DNA of 64,000 nucleotides from JADJXM01 sp937967285 (GTDB taxonomy: Bacteria > Acidobacteriota > Blastocatellia > RBC074): positions 1 to 64,000 of the forward strand of contig JBFWQI010000018.1 in the NCBI GenBank assembly GCA_050249535.1, given 5' to 3'. Position numbers and translations under genes: made by a program. Each line of letters begins with the position of its first letter. The stretch's first letter is position 1. Below, piece by piece: positions 1 to 22,014 of this stretch. Under the pieces are notes generated by a model. It had not been told where the DNA came from and did no database searches. It saw only the letters and a list, made by a program, of their open reading frames with translations.

Positions 1-1216
<1,216 letters not shown>

Positions 1217-1656
1217 TATACTTAGGCATAGAATATACAATACTGCTATTAATTCTTGGCGCTCTTGTCAACTGGCTCTACCCAATTGCATATGAGCGCG
1301 AACTAGCACGGCAACCATTAGGTATATGGTTACTGGGGTATAGCCTTAGTATATTTGTACTCTCCTCATTGGTGATGATTGTATCATTACTATGGTTCAA
1401 GCAACTAAATAAGCGCTCCGTTCTTGGGGCGATCTGTGCTGGTTTAACCTCTTTTTTCGCGATATTGCTGTACAGCATTGTTGTTATCAAGTCATCTCCA
1501 ACGGGGATTGGGATCACTATTATTGACATCATGAACGCAAAATTTTTTGCGGAATGGCATTTTTTAAAATTTATTTGCATCGTAGCTCCAATATGCGCTC
1601 TGCTCTCTGGTTGCCTGACTTGGATCAAATCATATCGTTTTCAGCTCTTTAAATGA

Positions 1657-1870
1657 ATTACAGCAATTATTAGTTGCAAAAACCTTTATTAATGCTTGGC
1701 TTCTGGTGGCTGGTGTCAATGAGTAACGAAAAGTGAGCATTAACGCAGCCCTTAATTCAAGACCTCGTCTGTTGCCATATATAGTTTTATTGCACTCACA
1801 TCCGTATGTGATGACTAAGTTACCATGGCGGCGGGAGCACACTGTGCCAATATTTATTGAGACAATTCAC
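1657..1870. other. AT-rich gap within the Rhs locus
   Basis: No credible ORF, RNA or repeat is visible. Composition matches the AT-rich toxin-immunity module, so this is probably its trailing edge. Confidence 0.5.
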
Positions 1871-1872
1871 CC

Positions 1873-2063
<191 letters not shown>

Positions 2064-2070
2064 GGTAAAC

Positions 2071-3023
<953 letters not shown>

Positions 3024-3107
3024 GTTTTCTCCGTGAACAGGAATGCGGTTAAATGCGAACCATGTAAAAACGACTGGAAACTGGAAACTTCTTTCCACTG
3101 GAAACTG

Positions 3108-5144
<2,037 letters not shown>

Positions 5145-5171
5145 AAAGCCTTCCAGGTTTATTAACTGGTT

Positions 5172-5337
5172 AAACGCAAATGCCGCAGAGGGAGCAAAGG
5201 AATCATTTGGATATCAATGCTCGATTTGTTGTCCAATGGATGGGACTCGTGAACTGATTCCACAATTATTCTTTGCCTCCTCTGCGATCTTTGCGATTCA
5301 ACTCCTTTGCTCTCTTCGCGCCCTTTGCGATTTATTC

Positions 5338-5340
<3 letters not shown>
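5172..5340. repeat. GCAAAGG-family two-arm repeat element
   Basis: Left arm 5174-5200 (GCCGCAGAGGGAGCAAAGG) and right arm 5270-5338 (repeats of CTTTGCG and CTTTGC) face each other around a spacer containing TGGATGGGACTCG. A closely similar spacer occurs in the copy at 27179-27351. The element fills the gap between the S9 peptidase start and the esterase stop. Confidence 0.75.
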
Positions 5341-6864
<1,524 letters not shown>

Positions 6865-6945
6865 TCGATCATCCTTTGCTGTCGATTGAACTTAATCGGA
6901 AAGGATATCGTACTCCGCGATTCGCGTTGACGGCAACCCGTGCCC

Positions 6946-7362
6946 TCACCCTGTCGAGCCGAAGCCGCCCTGGCCGCGGTCGGTATCGCTCAGATCGTCG
7001 CTCCATTCGAAATCGAACGGGGCGGCCGTTTCGATGATCAGTTGCGCGATGCGGTCACCGGGCTCGAATGCGACGGGGGCGTTGCCGAGGTTGATCAGCA
7101 GGATGCGCAGCTCTCCGCGATAATCGGGGTCGATCACGCCGGCCAGCGTGTCGATCCCATGCTTGACGGCGAGGCCTGATCTCGGGGCGACGCGACCGTA
7201 ATGGCCCTCGGGGATCTCGACGGCCAGGCCGGTCGGGACCAGTTTCCGTTCACCCGGTTCGAGGATGAAACCTTCGAGACAATGCAGATCGGCTCCGGCC
7301 GCGTGCTCGCTTCCTCGGACAGGCAGCCGCGATTCGGGATTAAGTTTACGTACTTTGATCAT
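6946..7362 (-). CDS. dut: dUTP diphosphatase
   Basis: dUTPase converts dUTP to dUMP and pyrophosphate, keeping uracil out of DNA and feeding dTMP synthesis. The 138-residue protein carries the trimeric dUTPase motifs in order: AGADLHC (motif 1), PRSGLAVKHGI (2), GVIDPDYRGEL (3), GDRIAQLI (4) and the C-terminal Gly-rich GGFGSTG (5), so it is complete. It follows phoR on the same strand by 33 bp, with half a palindromic repeat between them, and may be cotranscribed. Confidence 0.97.
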   Translation of the reverse strand: MIKVRKLNPESRLPVRGSEHAAGADLHCLEGFILEPGERKLVPTGLAVEIPEGHYGRVAPRSGLAVKHGIDTLAGVIDPDYRGELRILLINLGNAPVAFEPGDRIAQLIIETAAPFDFEWSDDLSDTDRGQGGFGSTG

Positions 7363-7366
7363 TTTC

Positions 7367-7395
7367 GGAGTGCGGAGCGCGTGCGCGCCGCTTTT

Positions 7396-7396
<1 letters not shown>
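7367..7396. repeat. Half copy of a GGAGTGCGG palindromic repeat
   Basis: GGAGTGCGGAGCGCGTGCGC followed by GCCGCTTTTT matches one arm of the element at 28816-28894. It occupies the phoR-dut gap and can form a hairpin, so it could act as a partial terminator. Confidence 0.55.
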
Positions 7397-8724
<1,328 letters not shown>

Positions 8725-8775
8725 CTTTCAGGAATCAGAGATTACGCGATCGAAGGGAAGTAAGACAAGCGCGGG

Positions 8776-9519
8776 TCAGTCGGCGTCCTCGGTTTCATCC
8801 TCGACGAAACCGCGAAAGCGGTATCCGATGCCGATCACGGTCTCGATGCAGTTGCCGCAGGCGCCGAGTTTTTTCCTCAGGCCGCTGATGTGGACGTCGA
8901 GCGTTCGCGCCTCGCCGTAGTATTCGAGTCCCCAGACCTGGTCGAGAAGCTGTTCGCGCGGGACCACGCGACCCTTGTTGCGCGAGAGGATCGAGAGGAG
9001 CGCGAATTCCTTGCGGGCCAGCCTGATCGTCGAGCCCTCGCAGGAGACTGCGAAGTCGGCGTAGTCGATCCGCAGATGACCGTCGTCATATACCTTCGGC
9101 GCGGGCGACTCGAAGCCCGAACGGCGAAGCGCGGCTCGAACCCGGGCGACCAGCTCGCGGACGCTGAAGGGTTTTGTCATGTAGTCGTCGGCGCCGAGGT
9201 CGAGGCCGCGGACCTTGTCGCCCTCGTCGGTCCGCGCGGTGAGCACAATGATCGGCGTCTTCCGCGTAACCTCGTCGGTCCTGAAACGACGGCAGAGCTC
9301 GAATCCGTTCATCCCGGGCAGGTTCAGATCGAGGATGATCAGGTCAGGGCCCGGCTGGCCGTCGCGGCGCTCCTCGCCGCCGCGATCGAGCGCGATCCGC
9401 AACCCCTCCTCGCCCGTCAGTGCGACGCGCGCTGTGAACGTGCCTTCGCGCTCGAGGTTGTAGCGGATGCTCTCGGCGATGTCGGGATCGTCCTCGATGA
9501 TCAGAATAAAGGGTTTCAT
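8776..9519 (-). CDS. phoB: PhoB-type OmpR-family response regulator
   Basis: The 247-residue regulator has a receiver domain with acidic residues EDD (9-11), phosphorylated Asp64 in LDLNLP, and the switch Lys in TKPF, then a C-terminal winged-helix DNA-binding domain ending in TLDVHISGLRKKLG and GIGYRF. The receiver has a charged insert (GGEERRDGQPGP) before the phospho-Asp, making it slightly longer than usual. It sits between PhoU and PhoR, 12 nt after PhoU, and probably controls the phosphate regulon, including its own operon through the triple repeat at 10349-10381. Confidence 0.88.
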   Translation of the reverse strand: MKPFILIIEDDPDIAESIRYNLEREGTFTARVALTGEEGLRIALDRGGEERRDGQPGPDLIILDLNLPGMNGFELCRRFRTDEVTRKTPIIVLTARTDEGDKVRGLDLGADDYMTKPFSVRELVARVRAALRRSGFESPAPKVYDDGHLRIDYADFAVSCEGSTIRLARKEFALLSILSRNKGRVVPREQLLDQVWGLEYYGEARTLDVHISGLRKKLGACGNCIETVIGIGYRFRGFVEDETEDAD

Positions 9520-9531
9520 TTTTCGATCCGG

Positions 9532-10194
<663 letters not shown>

Positions 10195-10348
10195 ATTCTC
10201 GCCGCCCGCCTCAGGCTCGGACCGAATCGCCGATCCGCCCGCTACTACCGTTACTAATGGATACAACTCTCTCTTCTCCGCATGATCTGTTTTCCCTCGA
10301 TCCGTCTTCCGCACGATACCGCGCACGGATCAGATGGATTTTAGACAA

Positions 10349-10381
10349 TGCGGGTCAAGTCCATGTTAAGTCCGGTTAAAG
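10349..10381 (-). promoter_or_regulatory. Three 11-bp direct repeats, Pho-box-like
   Basis: On the minus strand three consecutive 11-mers read CTTTAACCGGA, CTTAACATGGA and CTTGACCCGCA. An 11-bp period with a TTAAC core resembles PhoB/PhoP binding sites, and the array is about 155 bp upstream of the phoU start. Autoregulation of the pho operon is inferred. Confidence 0.5.
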
Positions 10382-10402
10382 TGTGTGTAATGTTTTTTTA
10401 AT

Positions 10403-10703
<301 letters not shown>

Positions 10704-10716
10704 TTAATAATAACGA

Positions 10717-11607
<891 letters not shown>

Positions 11608-11697
11608 GGTCCTGTTCCTTAAATGTCAGCAAAGCTGAAAATACGCGGAAATTTCGCGCCGGGTCCATCAGGGGATAGTGTGCGTCTCACGGAGGAT

Positions 11698-11715
11698 GCC
11701 CGATAATTATCGGGC
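11698..11715. promoter_or_regulatory. Perfect 18-bp palindrome GCCCGATAATTATCGGGC
   Basis: It lies between the phosphoesterase start (11607) and the stop of the PLD-like gene (11764). It could be an operator for the phosphoesterase or a small hairpin repeat; the function is unknown. Confidence 0.5.
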
Positions 11716-11763
11716 AACGTGTCGTGACAATCAAACTGCATCCGGCAGCTCGAGACTGGCCGA

Positions 11764-12606
<843 letters not shown>

Positions 12607-12640
12607 TCTTGGACGGAGAGAGAATTTTGTTTACCGGGGA

Positions 12641-13681
<1,041 letters not shown>

Positions 13682-13734
13682 TTAGGAAATCTCCTTCGGA
13701 TCGTTGGGTTTAGGTTCCGATTCAGGGCACTAAA

Positions 13735-16228
<2,494 letters not shown>

Positions 16229-16486
16229 CTTGCCCTCACCCGAACGGGTTTCGATCCGGGGTGCCTGTTTGAACCTCGTCGTTAAAATAATAATGTCAAC
16301 CGGATGCTAAATCAGAATGCCTGTTAAATCAATGTGATGAAAGTCACCGACTGAGTTCCTCAGGCGATCCGCGAGCGCAATCGCTGTCCTGTACAAGGGA
16401 TTCGTCATTTCCGGTTTTTGGAACAAGTGCGGCGATGATTCGTAAGGTATAATCGTTGAACCTGCAGACAGGAGGAGATCGGTAAA
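16229..16486. other. Divergent intergenic region
   Basis: It separates the divergently transcribed FHA/DUF3616 and S41 genes and must hold both promoters. It is AT-richer in the middle (about 16280-16340). No clear promoter or operator could be assigned. Confidence 0.4.
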
Positions 16487-17836
16487 ATGAAAAACCTGCG
16501 ATCGTTATCAGTGATATTGCTGCTGATGGTACTGACGGCGTCGGTCTGTCCCGGACAGGCGCCGCAACCGTCCCCGGTGAACAGGGAGAGTTCGGCCGGA
16601 TCGCCCGCAATCAACGAGGTCTGGCGTGAGACATTCGACATCTGCTGGACGAAGGTGAAGGATACGCATTTCGACCCGACATTCGGCGGAGTCGACTGGG
16701 ACGGCGTGCGGCGGAAGTATGAGCCGCGGCTGGGGAAGATCTCGAGCGATGCCGAGCTGCACAGAATGCTTCAGGAGATGCTCAACGAGCTCGGCCAGTC
16801 GCATTTCAGCATCATCGCTCCGGAAGCCATAGTCGCGGACCATCTGAGCGCGGACCCCTCCGGCGGGATCGGAATCGATCTCCGCGTGATCGGTGATCGC
16901 GTCGTGATCTCGCGCGTCGAACCCGGCTCGGCGGCCGCAAAGGCAGGCTTGCGAACCGGATTCATCGTCCAATCGGTGGGGGATGTGGATACGGCGAAGT
17001 TGTGGCAGCGGCTGGAGGGAAGCGGGGAGTCGGTCGAGCGCCGGCAGATGTATCTGGTTCGTCGCCTGATGGCCGAACTTTCCGGCGCCCCGGGATCGTC
17101 AGTCAGAATCGCCTGGCTCGATTCAGCCGATCGGACTGCAGAGAAGTCCGTCATCCGAGAGAAGATGAGCGGGGAACTTTCTCCCCCGATGGGAAATTTC
17201 CCGCCGCAATACACGGAATTTCATTCCGAAAGGCTGCCGGGAGATATCGGCTACATCAGATTCAACATCTTCACGACGCCGGTTATGCAGAAGGTCAGGG
17301 ATGCGGTCGGCGCTTTCTCATCCTCTGCTGACGGCAGGCCGGTGAAGGGAATCATCTTCGATCTGCGGGGCAATCCGGGCGGAATCGGCGGCATGGCCTC
17401 CGGCATTGCCGGAATGCTGACCTCCTCCCAGGGATCGCTCGGGACGATGAAGTTCAGGAAGAACGAGTTGAAATTCGCCTATTTCCCGCAGCAGAATGCT
17501 TTCACGGGGCCGGTTGCGGTCATCATCGACGGCTTCAGCGCATCGACCAGCGAGATCCTCGCCGGCGGACTGCAGGAAATCGGACGCGCCGTCGTCCTGG
17601 GCGAAAAGAGCATGGGAGCGGCACTGCCCTCCTACTTCCAGAAACTGCCGACCGGCGCCATGCTGCAGTACGCCATCGCCGACTTCAGAACTCCCCGGGG
17701 CGTCCTGATCGAGGGGCGCGGAGTCGTCCCGGACAGACCTGTCCCTCTCGATCGGAAGAGCCTGATCGAAGGACGGGACCCGCAGCTCGATGCGGCCGTG
17801 AAATATGTCAACGACAGTTCAGTCAGGGAAAAATGA
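16487..17836 (+). CDS. Exported S41 family protease
   Basis: The 449-residue protein has a signal peptide ending near SVCPG (a Cys at 21 could allow lipidation), an S41 N-terminal helical region, a PDZ domain (about 120-175; GGIGIDLRVIGDRVVI) and the S41 protease core with FDLRGNPGGIGG and Ser355 in FSASTSEILAG. After it reads GEKSMGAALPS, where CtpA-type enzymes have GKG, so the CtpA catalytic Lys is absent at that place; the enzyme is nearer the tricorn/IRBP-like S41 branch or has altered activity. A good SD (AGGAGG) precedes ATG 16487. The LolA-like gene follows by 46 bp, likely in one transcript. Confidence 0.88.
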   Translation: MKNLRSLSVILLLMVLTASVCPGQAPQPSPVNRESSAGSPAINEVWRETFDICWTKVKDTHFDPTFGGVDWDGVRRKYEPRLGKISSDAELHRMLQEMLNELGQSHFSIIAPEAIVADHLSADPSGGIGIDLRVIGDRVVISRVEPGSAAAKAGLRTGFIVQSVGDVDTAKLWQRLEGSGESVERRQMYLVRRLMAELSGAPGSSVRIAWLDSADRTAEKSVIREKMSGELSPPMGNFPPQYTEFHSERLPGDIGYIRFNIFTTPVMQKVRDAVGAFSSSADGRPVKGIIFDLRGNPGGIGGMASGIAGMLTSSQGSLGTMKFRKNELKFAYFPQQNAFTGPVAVIIDGFSASTSEILAGGLQEIGRAVVLGEKSMGAALPSYFQKLPTGAMLQYAIADFRTPRGVLIEGRGVVPDRPVPLDRKSLIEGRDPQLDAAVKYVNDSSVREK

Positions 17837-17882
17837 ACCGTCATTCTCTTTTAAACATCAATCGGAAGAAAGGACAGACGCA

Positions 17883-18641
17883 ATGAAAAGAACCCTGTTA
17901 GCACTCATCATCGTGGCCTCGCTCGGGCTCTCAGTCTTCGCGCAGGAGAAGAGCACCGCGGCGGATAACGCCGGCAAGGGCGCCGCCGCACCGAGCGCCG
18001 ACGAGATCCTCGACCGCTACATCAAGGCGGTCGGCGGACGCGAGGCCATTGAGAAGTACAACAGCCGGATCCTCAAAGGCACCATGGACATCGATGCCAT
18101 GAACATGAGCGGCACGATCGAGGTCTACTCGAAGGCGCCGAACAAGAACGCCTCGATCGTCAGCCTGCCCGGCGTCGGCGATTTCAAACAGATCTTCGAC
18201 GGAGAAAAAGCCTGGTCGGCCAATCCGATGGAAGGGCTGCGTGAACTGAGCGGCGCCGAACTGGCTGCCTTCAAGCGTCGCTCCGACTTCTATTCCGAAT
18301 TGAACATGAAGAAGAACTTCACCAAATTCGAGGTCAAGGGCAAGGACAAGGTCGGCTCCGAGGAAGTTTATCTGGTCGAAGCGACCGCTCCGGAAGGCGG
18401 AATCGAGAAGTTCTATTTCTCTGTCGCCAGCGGCCTGCTGCTGAGGCACGACTTCGAGACCGACAGCCCGCAGGGCAAGGTCCCGACCGAATCCTATGTC
18501 GAGGAATACAAGGATATGGGCGGCATCAAGATCCCCGCGGTAACCCGTCAGGTCAATCCGATGTTCGCCGTCAAGATCAAGCTCTCCGAGGTCAACAACA
18601 ACGCAACGATCGAAGAGACTAAATTCGCCAAGCCGAACTAA
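17883..18641 (+). CDS. Exported LolA/LolB-fold-like protein
   Basis: The 252-residue protein has a signal peptide (LLALIIVASLGLSVFAQE). The mature part begins DEILDRYIKAVGGREAIEKYNS and alternates beta strands with FDGEKAWSANP, the pattern of outer-membrane lipoprotein-sorting-like (LolA-like) proteins common in Acidobacteria and relatives. It probably binds a hydrophobic ligand in the periplasm; the true substrate is unknown. ATG 17883 has AAGGA upstream and starts a clean signal peptide, so it is preferred over 17805, which runs into the S41 gene. A paralogue-like protein is encoded at 42724-43722. Confidence 0.78.
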   Translation: MKRTLLALIIVASLGLSVFAQEKSTAADNAGKGAAAPSADEILDRYIKAVGGREAIEKYNSRILKGTMDIDAMNMSGTIEVYSKAPNKNASIVSLPGVGDFKQIFDGEKAWSANPMEGLRELSGAELAAFKRRSDFYSELNMKKNFTKFEVKGKDKVGSEEVYLVEATAPEGGIEKFYFSVASGLLLRHDFETDSPQGKVPTESYVEEYKDMGGIKIPAVTRQVNPMFAVKIKLSEVNNNATIEETKFAKPN

Positions 18642-18673
18642 GTACTCTGTAACTCAGTTATTCTGGTTTTTTT

Positions 18674-18810
18674 ATCGCAGAGGCGCAGAGGAGGCAGAGA
18701 TTTTTTGTGCAGGGTAATAATGTTCGTTATACGCCCATCGGGTGAGACTCAGAAAATAATTATCCAAAATATCAATCTCTGCTCTCTCTGCGTTCAAAAA
18801 TAAAAAGACT
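18674..18810. repeat. GCAAAGG/GCAGAGG-family two-arm repeat element
   Basis: Left arm 18675-18706 (CGCAGAGGCGCAGAGGAGGC) and right arm 18771-18808 (CTCTGCTCTCTCTGCG) face each other around an AT-rich spacer of about 65 bp. It lies in the convergent gap between the LolA-like gene and the zinc-ribbon gene. Confidence 0.75.
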
Positions 18811-18842
18811 TAACTGGCTCAGGCCCTCAAGATCAGGGATTC

Positions 18843-18915
18843 ATAACCCGCGGAGCGGGTGTAAGATTTTAGCCCGGGGTGAAACGAGGCCGCAGGCCGA
18901 GTGGAACCCCGGGAA
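18843..18915. repeat. GC-rich hairpin repeat
   Basis: AACCCGCGGAGCGGGT and the arms AGCCCGGGGTGAAACGAGGC / GAGTGGAACCCCGGG form two hairpins. The AGCCCGGGG core is shared with the MITE-like elements and with 42600-42680. It probably also acts as a bidirectional terminator. Confidence 0.55.
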
Positions 18916-18919
18916 CAAT

Positions 18920-19789
18920 TCAATTTCTCTCCTTCTCGAGCAGCGAGGTCGTGCTTTCTGTGATCGAGGAGGGCGACTCGACGGGGTCTCTCCGCGGAGG
19001 CAGTGAGGCCGTATCCGGCGCTCCGATGGCCTGACGTGTGAAGGTCGCCGGCGCCTCGTCATCCTCGTCGTCGAGGATCATCCGCCGGTTGATGCGTATG
19101 GCGTTGTAGAGCATCGCCAGGCCCGTCACGCCGGAAGCTGCGGCGAAGAAGATGATGACCTTGAGCAACTTGGCGAACTTCGCGGTCTGAGGGTCGCCAA
19201 GGAAAAGGAAGAGTGGCAGCAGCAGGGCGACGAGCACGAAAATGAATCCGCCGACCAGATTCTTGTTTCCGGTGTTGACGAGGGCGGTCATCTGATAGAC
19301 CTCGACCTCGGCGGGAGTTGCGCTCTGATTCGGAGCCCCGCACTGGCGACAGTACCTGGTGCCGGCCGAAATCATCGAACCGCATCCGATGCAACTGGTC
19401 GTGCCGGTCCTTGAATTCATCAGCGCGATCAGCGCATCGACCTCCTTGTGGAGAGTCGCACGGTCGCCTTTCATGAGCATCGTGTAGGAGATCGAATAAT
19501 CGAAGATGGCGCGCGTTGTGCTGCCGCTGATCTTTTTAAGGCTGATATTCAGATTGCTCTGGTAATCGAGGATATTGTTGGACGACCAGCTCTTGCCCAG
19601 GCCGCGGGCCTTGCGGCGGCCGCGGATCGGGTTATCGTTGCTGACCCGGTAGCCGAGCTGCTCCATGGCGTCGATCAGTCCGGCCCTCACCGAATCGATA
19701 TCGCCGGTGATAATCCGCTCGAAATCGTGTTCGACCTTGTATGTTGTTCCGAGTCCGTCATCGAGCCCGCTCAAGAATTCACCTCCCAT
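18920..19789 (-). CDS. Zinc-ribbon membrane protein of unknown function
   Basis: The 289-residue protein is not recognised as a known family. Residues 1-130 form a soluble domain (GTTYKVEHDFERIITG, LKKISGSTTRAIFDYSISY) that looks like a small alpha/beta lipid- or ligand-binding fold. A double-CxxC zinc ribbon follows (CIGCGSMISAGTRYCRQCG, about 137-155), then two membrane helices (about 180-197 and 208-232) and an acidic, Ser/Pro-rich cytoplasmic tail. It stands alone on the minus strand. Confidence 0.7.
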   Translation of the reverse strand: MGGEFLSGLDDGLGTTYKVEHDFERIITGDIDSVRAGLIDAMEQLGYRVSNDNPIRGRRKARGLGKSWSSNNILDYQSNLNISLKKISGSTTRAIFDYSISYTMLMKGDRATLHKEVDALIALMNSRTGTTSCIGCGSMISAGTRYCRQCGAPNQSATPAEVEVYQMTALVNTGNKNLVGGFIFVLVALLLPLFLFLGDPQTAKFAKLLKVIIFFAAASGVTGLAMLYNAIRINRRMILDDEDDEAPATFTRQAIGAPDTASLPPRRDPVESPSSITESTTSLLEKERN

Positions 19790-20230
19790 GGGGTTCTCCT
19801 TCTCTCATCAAATCATTTTCATTGAAAGATCTTACGATTCGATCAGTTCGGGTGTTCGTGAGCATTTTAAGTCATGCCGGGGACTATCCAAAATCCTGCT
19901 AAAATCCGGAGCGGGAGGGTGATGAAAGGGTACTTCCGCCCCCATAGCGAGGCGGAAGTACATTTGAGACACAGGACCAGGTACCTGAATTGATTCGATG
20001 ATAACCCGCAGAAGTAAACTTCAGGTAATCCTCATCTTAAATCGATGCTAAACAGGCGTTCGCGATTTCGCGTCGCAGTATGGCTTTTCGGAATGCGATT
20101 TTAGGCAGATTGAAGGAAATCATAATGTTTGTTTAACGATTCGTTAATTTCGCTTGAACATGAGCGTTGTAATCTGACGGTGACCTGCAGGCAGTTTGAC
20201 ATTGTCGATGGCAGACAAAAGGAGCCGTCA
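19790..20230. other. 441-bp intergenic region upstream of the OlsB-like gene
   Basis: No ORF is credible. A pair of TTAAAT/CTAAAC blocks spaced 11 bp occurs at about 20034-20056 (CTTAAATCGATGCTAAAC), similar to the Pho-box-like repeats upstream of phoU, and an imperfect palindrome TAACGATTCGTTA lies near 20134. AAAAGGAG directly precedes the gene start. OlsBA induction by phosphate starvation is known in other bacteria, but the sites here are only suggestive. Confidence 0.35.
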
Positions 20231-21025
20231 ATGAAGACTTGCAACACGATTACGACGCCGCTCATCAGGTCGGGAGATCTTGAAGTCCGGCCGGCGACCA
20301 CTTTTGCGGAGATCGATTCGGCAATGCGCCTGAGATACGAGGTCTTTAACCTCGAACTGAATGAAGGGCTCGAGGCGTCATATGAAAAAGGGTTCGACAG
20401 CGATCCGTACGATGCATGGTGCGATCACCTGATCGTCAGGGATATCGCGGAGGATCGCGTCGTCGGCACCTACAGGCTGCTTAAACGGAGCCAGGCCGAT
20501 CGGAACATCGGGTTCTACTCCGAGAACGAATTCGATCTGAGCAACCTCAGGAAAGTATCGGGTGAAATGATCGAATTGGGGCGGTCCTGCATCGCCGAAA
20601 GCCACAGATCCTTCGCAACGATCAATCTGCTCTGGGCTGCAATCGTCCGGTATGCGCAGTTGAACGATGCCGCATGGCTCTTCGGTTGCGGCAGCCTTCA
20701 CTGTTCGGCGGTCGATGACGTGCAGCCGATATACACTTACCTGCGCGAGCGTTATCTGGCGCCGGAGCTTCTCCGGGTCGAGCCGCTCGCGGCCTGCCGG
20801 ATGGATGTATCTGACGATCACGTTCTCGATGAAGACCCGAGGCTGGTTCTCAGGCGGCTGCCTCCGATCATGAAGGGATATCTGAGGGCCGGTGCTATGA
20901 TAGGCGGAGCGCCGGCCCTGGATGCCGAATTCGGGACAGCCGATCTGCTCGTCCTGCTGGAAGTCGACAGAATGACCGCGCGCTACAAACAACATTACGT
21001 CTGTGAGGCGCAGGGGTATCGATGA
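20231..21025 (+). CDS. olsB: OlsB-like N-acyltransferase (GNAT fold)
   Basis: OlsB transfers a 3-hydroxyacyl group from ACP to the alpha-amine of ornithine, giving lyso-ornithine lipid. The 264-residue protein shows the family features LEVRPATTFAEIDSAMRLRYEVF, VVGTYRLL, the ELGRSCIAESHR signature and LFGCGSLH. Start ATG 20231 has a strong SD (AAAGGAG, 4 nt spacing), so the longer frame from 20129 is rejected. The stop overlaps the start of the next acyltransferase (ATGA), giving the usual OlsB-OlsA pair that together makes ornithine lipid at the inner membrane. A different amino acid acceptor cannot be excluded. Confidence 0.85.
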   Translation: MKTCNTITTPLIRSGDLEVRPATTFAEIDSAMRLRYEVFNLELNEGLEASYEKGFDSDPYDAWCDHLIVRDIAEDRVVGTYRLLKRSQADRNIGFYSENEFDLSNLRKVSGEMIELGRSCIAESHRSFATINLLWAAIVRYAQLNDAAWLFGCGSLHCSAVDDVQPIYTYLRERYLAPELLRVEPLAACRMDVSDDHVLDEDPRLVLRRLPPIMKGYLRAGAMIGGAPALDAEFGTADLLVLLEVDRMTARYKQHYVCEAQGYR

Positions 21026-21807
21026 GAAGAGTCTGGAGGCTGACCGGCTTCGTCGTCATCTGTCTCGCATTTTTCGCGTTCGGTGCGGCGGGAATCGGAA
21101 TAACGGGCCTGTTCGGTGAGGAACGCAGGCGAGCCTTCATCAAATGGGGGACGCGGGCATGGGCCAGATCACTGCTCAGCGTGATGGATATCCGAGTCAC
21201 GGCCGAAGGGCTGAAACCGGAGTACCTCGCCAGCCCGCACCTGCTGGTCAGCAATCACCTGAGCTACATCGACATCATTATAATAGATGCGATCTTTCCT
21301 TCGGCCTTCGTCGCCAAGACGGAGGTCGGGGACTGGCCGCTGCTCGGGCCGCTGGCCAGGCTCGGAAAGTCAGTCTTCATCGTCCGTGAAGATGCGCGGA
21401 GCAATGTCAGGGGGTTCTACGAAGCGTGCGGCAGGTTCCGCGAGGGGTACAGCGTGGCCGTCTTCCCCGAGGGGACGACCGGCGACGGCGAGGAACTGCT
21501 GCCGTTCAAACCCCTCTTCATCGGGCTGGCGAAGCGGGCCCGGGTCGATATTCTGCCCGTCACGATCAATATCAGCAGCGTCAACGGCGAGAGTTTCGAC
21601 CGGCGCAACCGGGATCTCATCTGCTGGTACTCGGACATAGAATTCGGGCCGCATTTCTGGCAGTTCCTGACGGTCGACCATCTGGATGTAACGGTCAGTT
21701 TTCTCGATCCGATTCCGGCTCCGCGCGAGTTGAAAACAAGGGAGCTGGCCGGCATCGTTCGATCCGTCATCGAGGACGGTTATCGCGGACTCTCTGAGAA
21801 TCACTGA
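21022..21807 (+). CDS. olsA: OlsA/PlsC-type 1-acyl acyltransferase
   Basis: The 261-residue protein has an N-terminal membrane anchor (FVVICLAFFAFGAAGIGITGLF) and the PlsC signature blocks: NHLSYID (HX4D, catalytic), VREDARSNVRGFYEA and FPEGTTGDGEELLPFKP (acceptor phosphate/ligand site). It uses acyl-ACP or acyl-CoA to acylate a lyso-lipid. The 4-nt overlap with the OlsB-like gene suggests translational coupling and acylation of lyso-ornithine lipid (OlsA role), though it may also serve as a phosphatidate synthase. Confidence 0.87.
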   Translation: MRRVWRLTGFVVICLAFFAFGAAGIGITGLFGEERRRAFIKWGTRAWARSLLSVMDIRVTAEGLKPEYLASPHLLVSNHLSYIDIIIIDAIFPSAFVAKTEVGDWPLLGPLARLGKSVFIVREDARSNVRGFYEACGRFREGYSVAVFPEGTTGDGEELLPFKPLFIGLAKRARVDILPVTINISSVNGESFDRRNRDLICWYSDIEFGPHFWQFLTVDHLDVTVSFLDPIPAPRELKTRELAGIVRSVIEDGYRGLSENH

Positions 21808-21810
21808 GAT

Positions 21811-22014
21811 ATGGCAACGAGAACCGACAACGAATGCGCATGGTGCGCCGAGGTGATACCCGCGGGAGGGGAACTGATCGGCGTCGACTGGAAGGTCTAT
21901 TGTTCCGATCCCTGCCGCGTCTCGGGAGAGCAGGCCTCAGAGATTCAATACCGTTCGATCATGCGCCATGTTCAGACCTCGCGAAAATCCCGACCCGATC
22001 AGCCGAACTCCTGA
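21811..22014 (+). CDS. Small four-Cys putative zinc protein
   Basis: The 67-residue product starts 3 nt after the OlsA stop, so it is probably cotranscribed. CAWC near the N-terminus and CSDPC about 20 residues later form a likely zinc-binding treble-clef-like site (CxxC-x19-CxxxC), with VDWKVYCSDPC resembling small FYVE/MYM-like ribbons. No function is known. Codon use agrees with neighbours, supporting a real gene. Confidence 0.6.
   Translation: MATRTDNECAWCAEVIPAGGELIGVDWKVYCSDPCRVSGEQASEIQYRSIMRHVQTSRKSRPDQPNS

Noticed and set aside
18843..18915. Structured RNA or riboswitch at the GC-rich hairpins
   Set aside because: The same AGCCCGGGG core occurs in mobile-looking elements elsewhere; better explained as a repeat.
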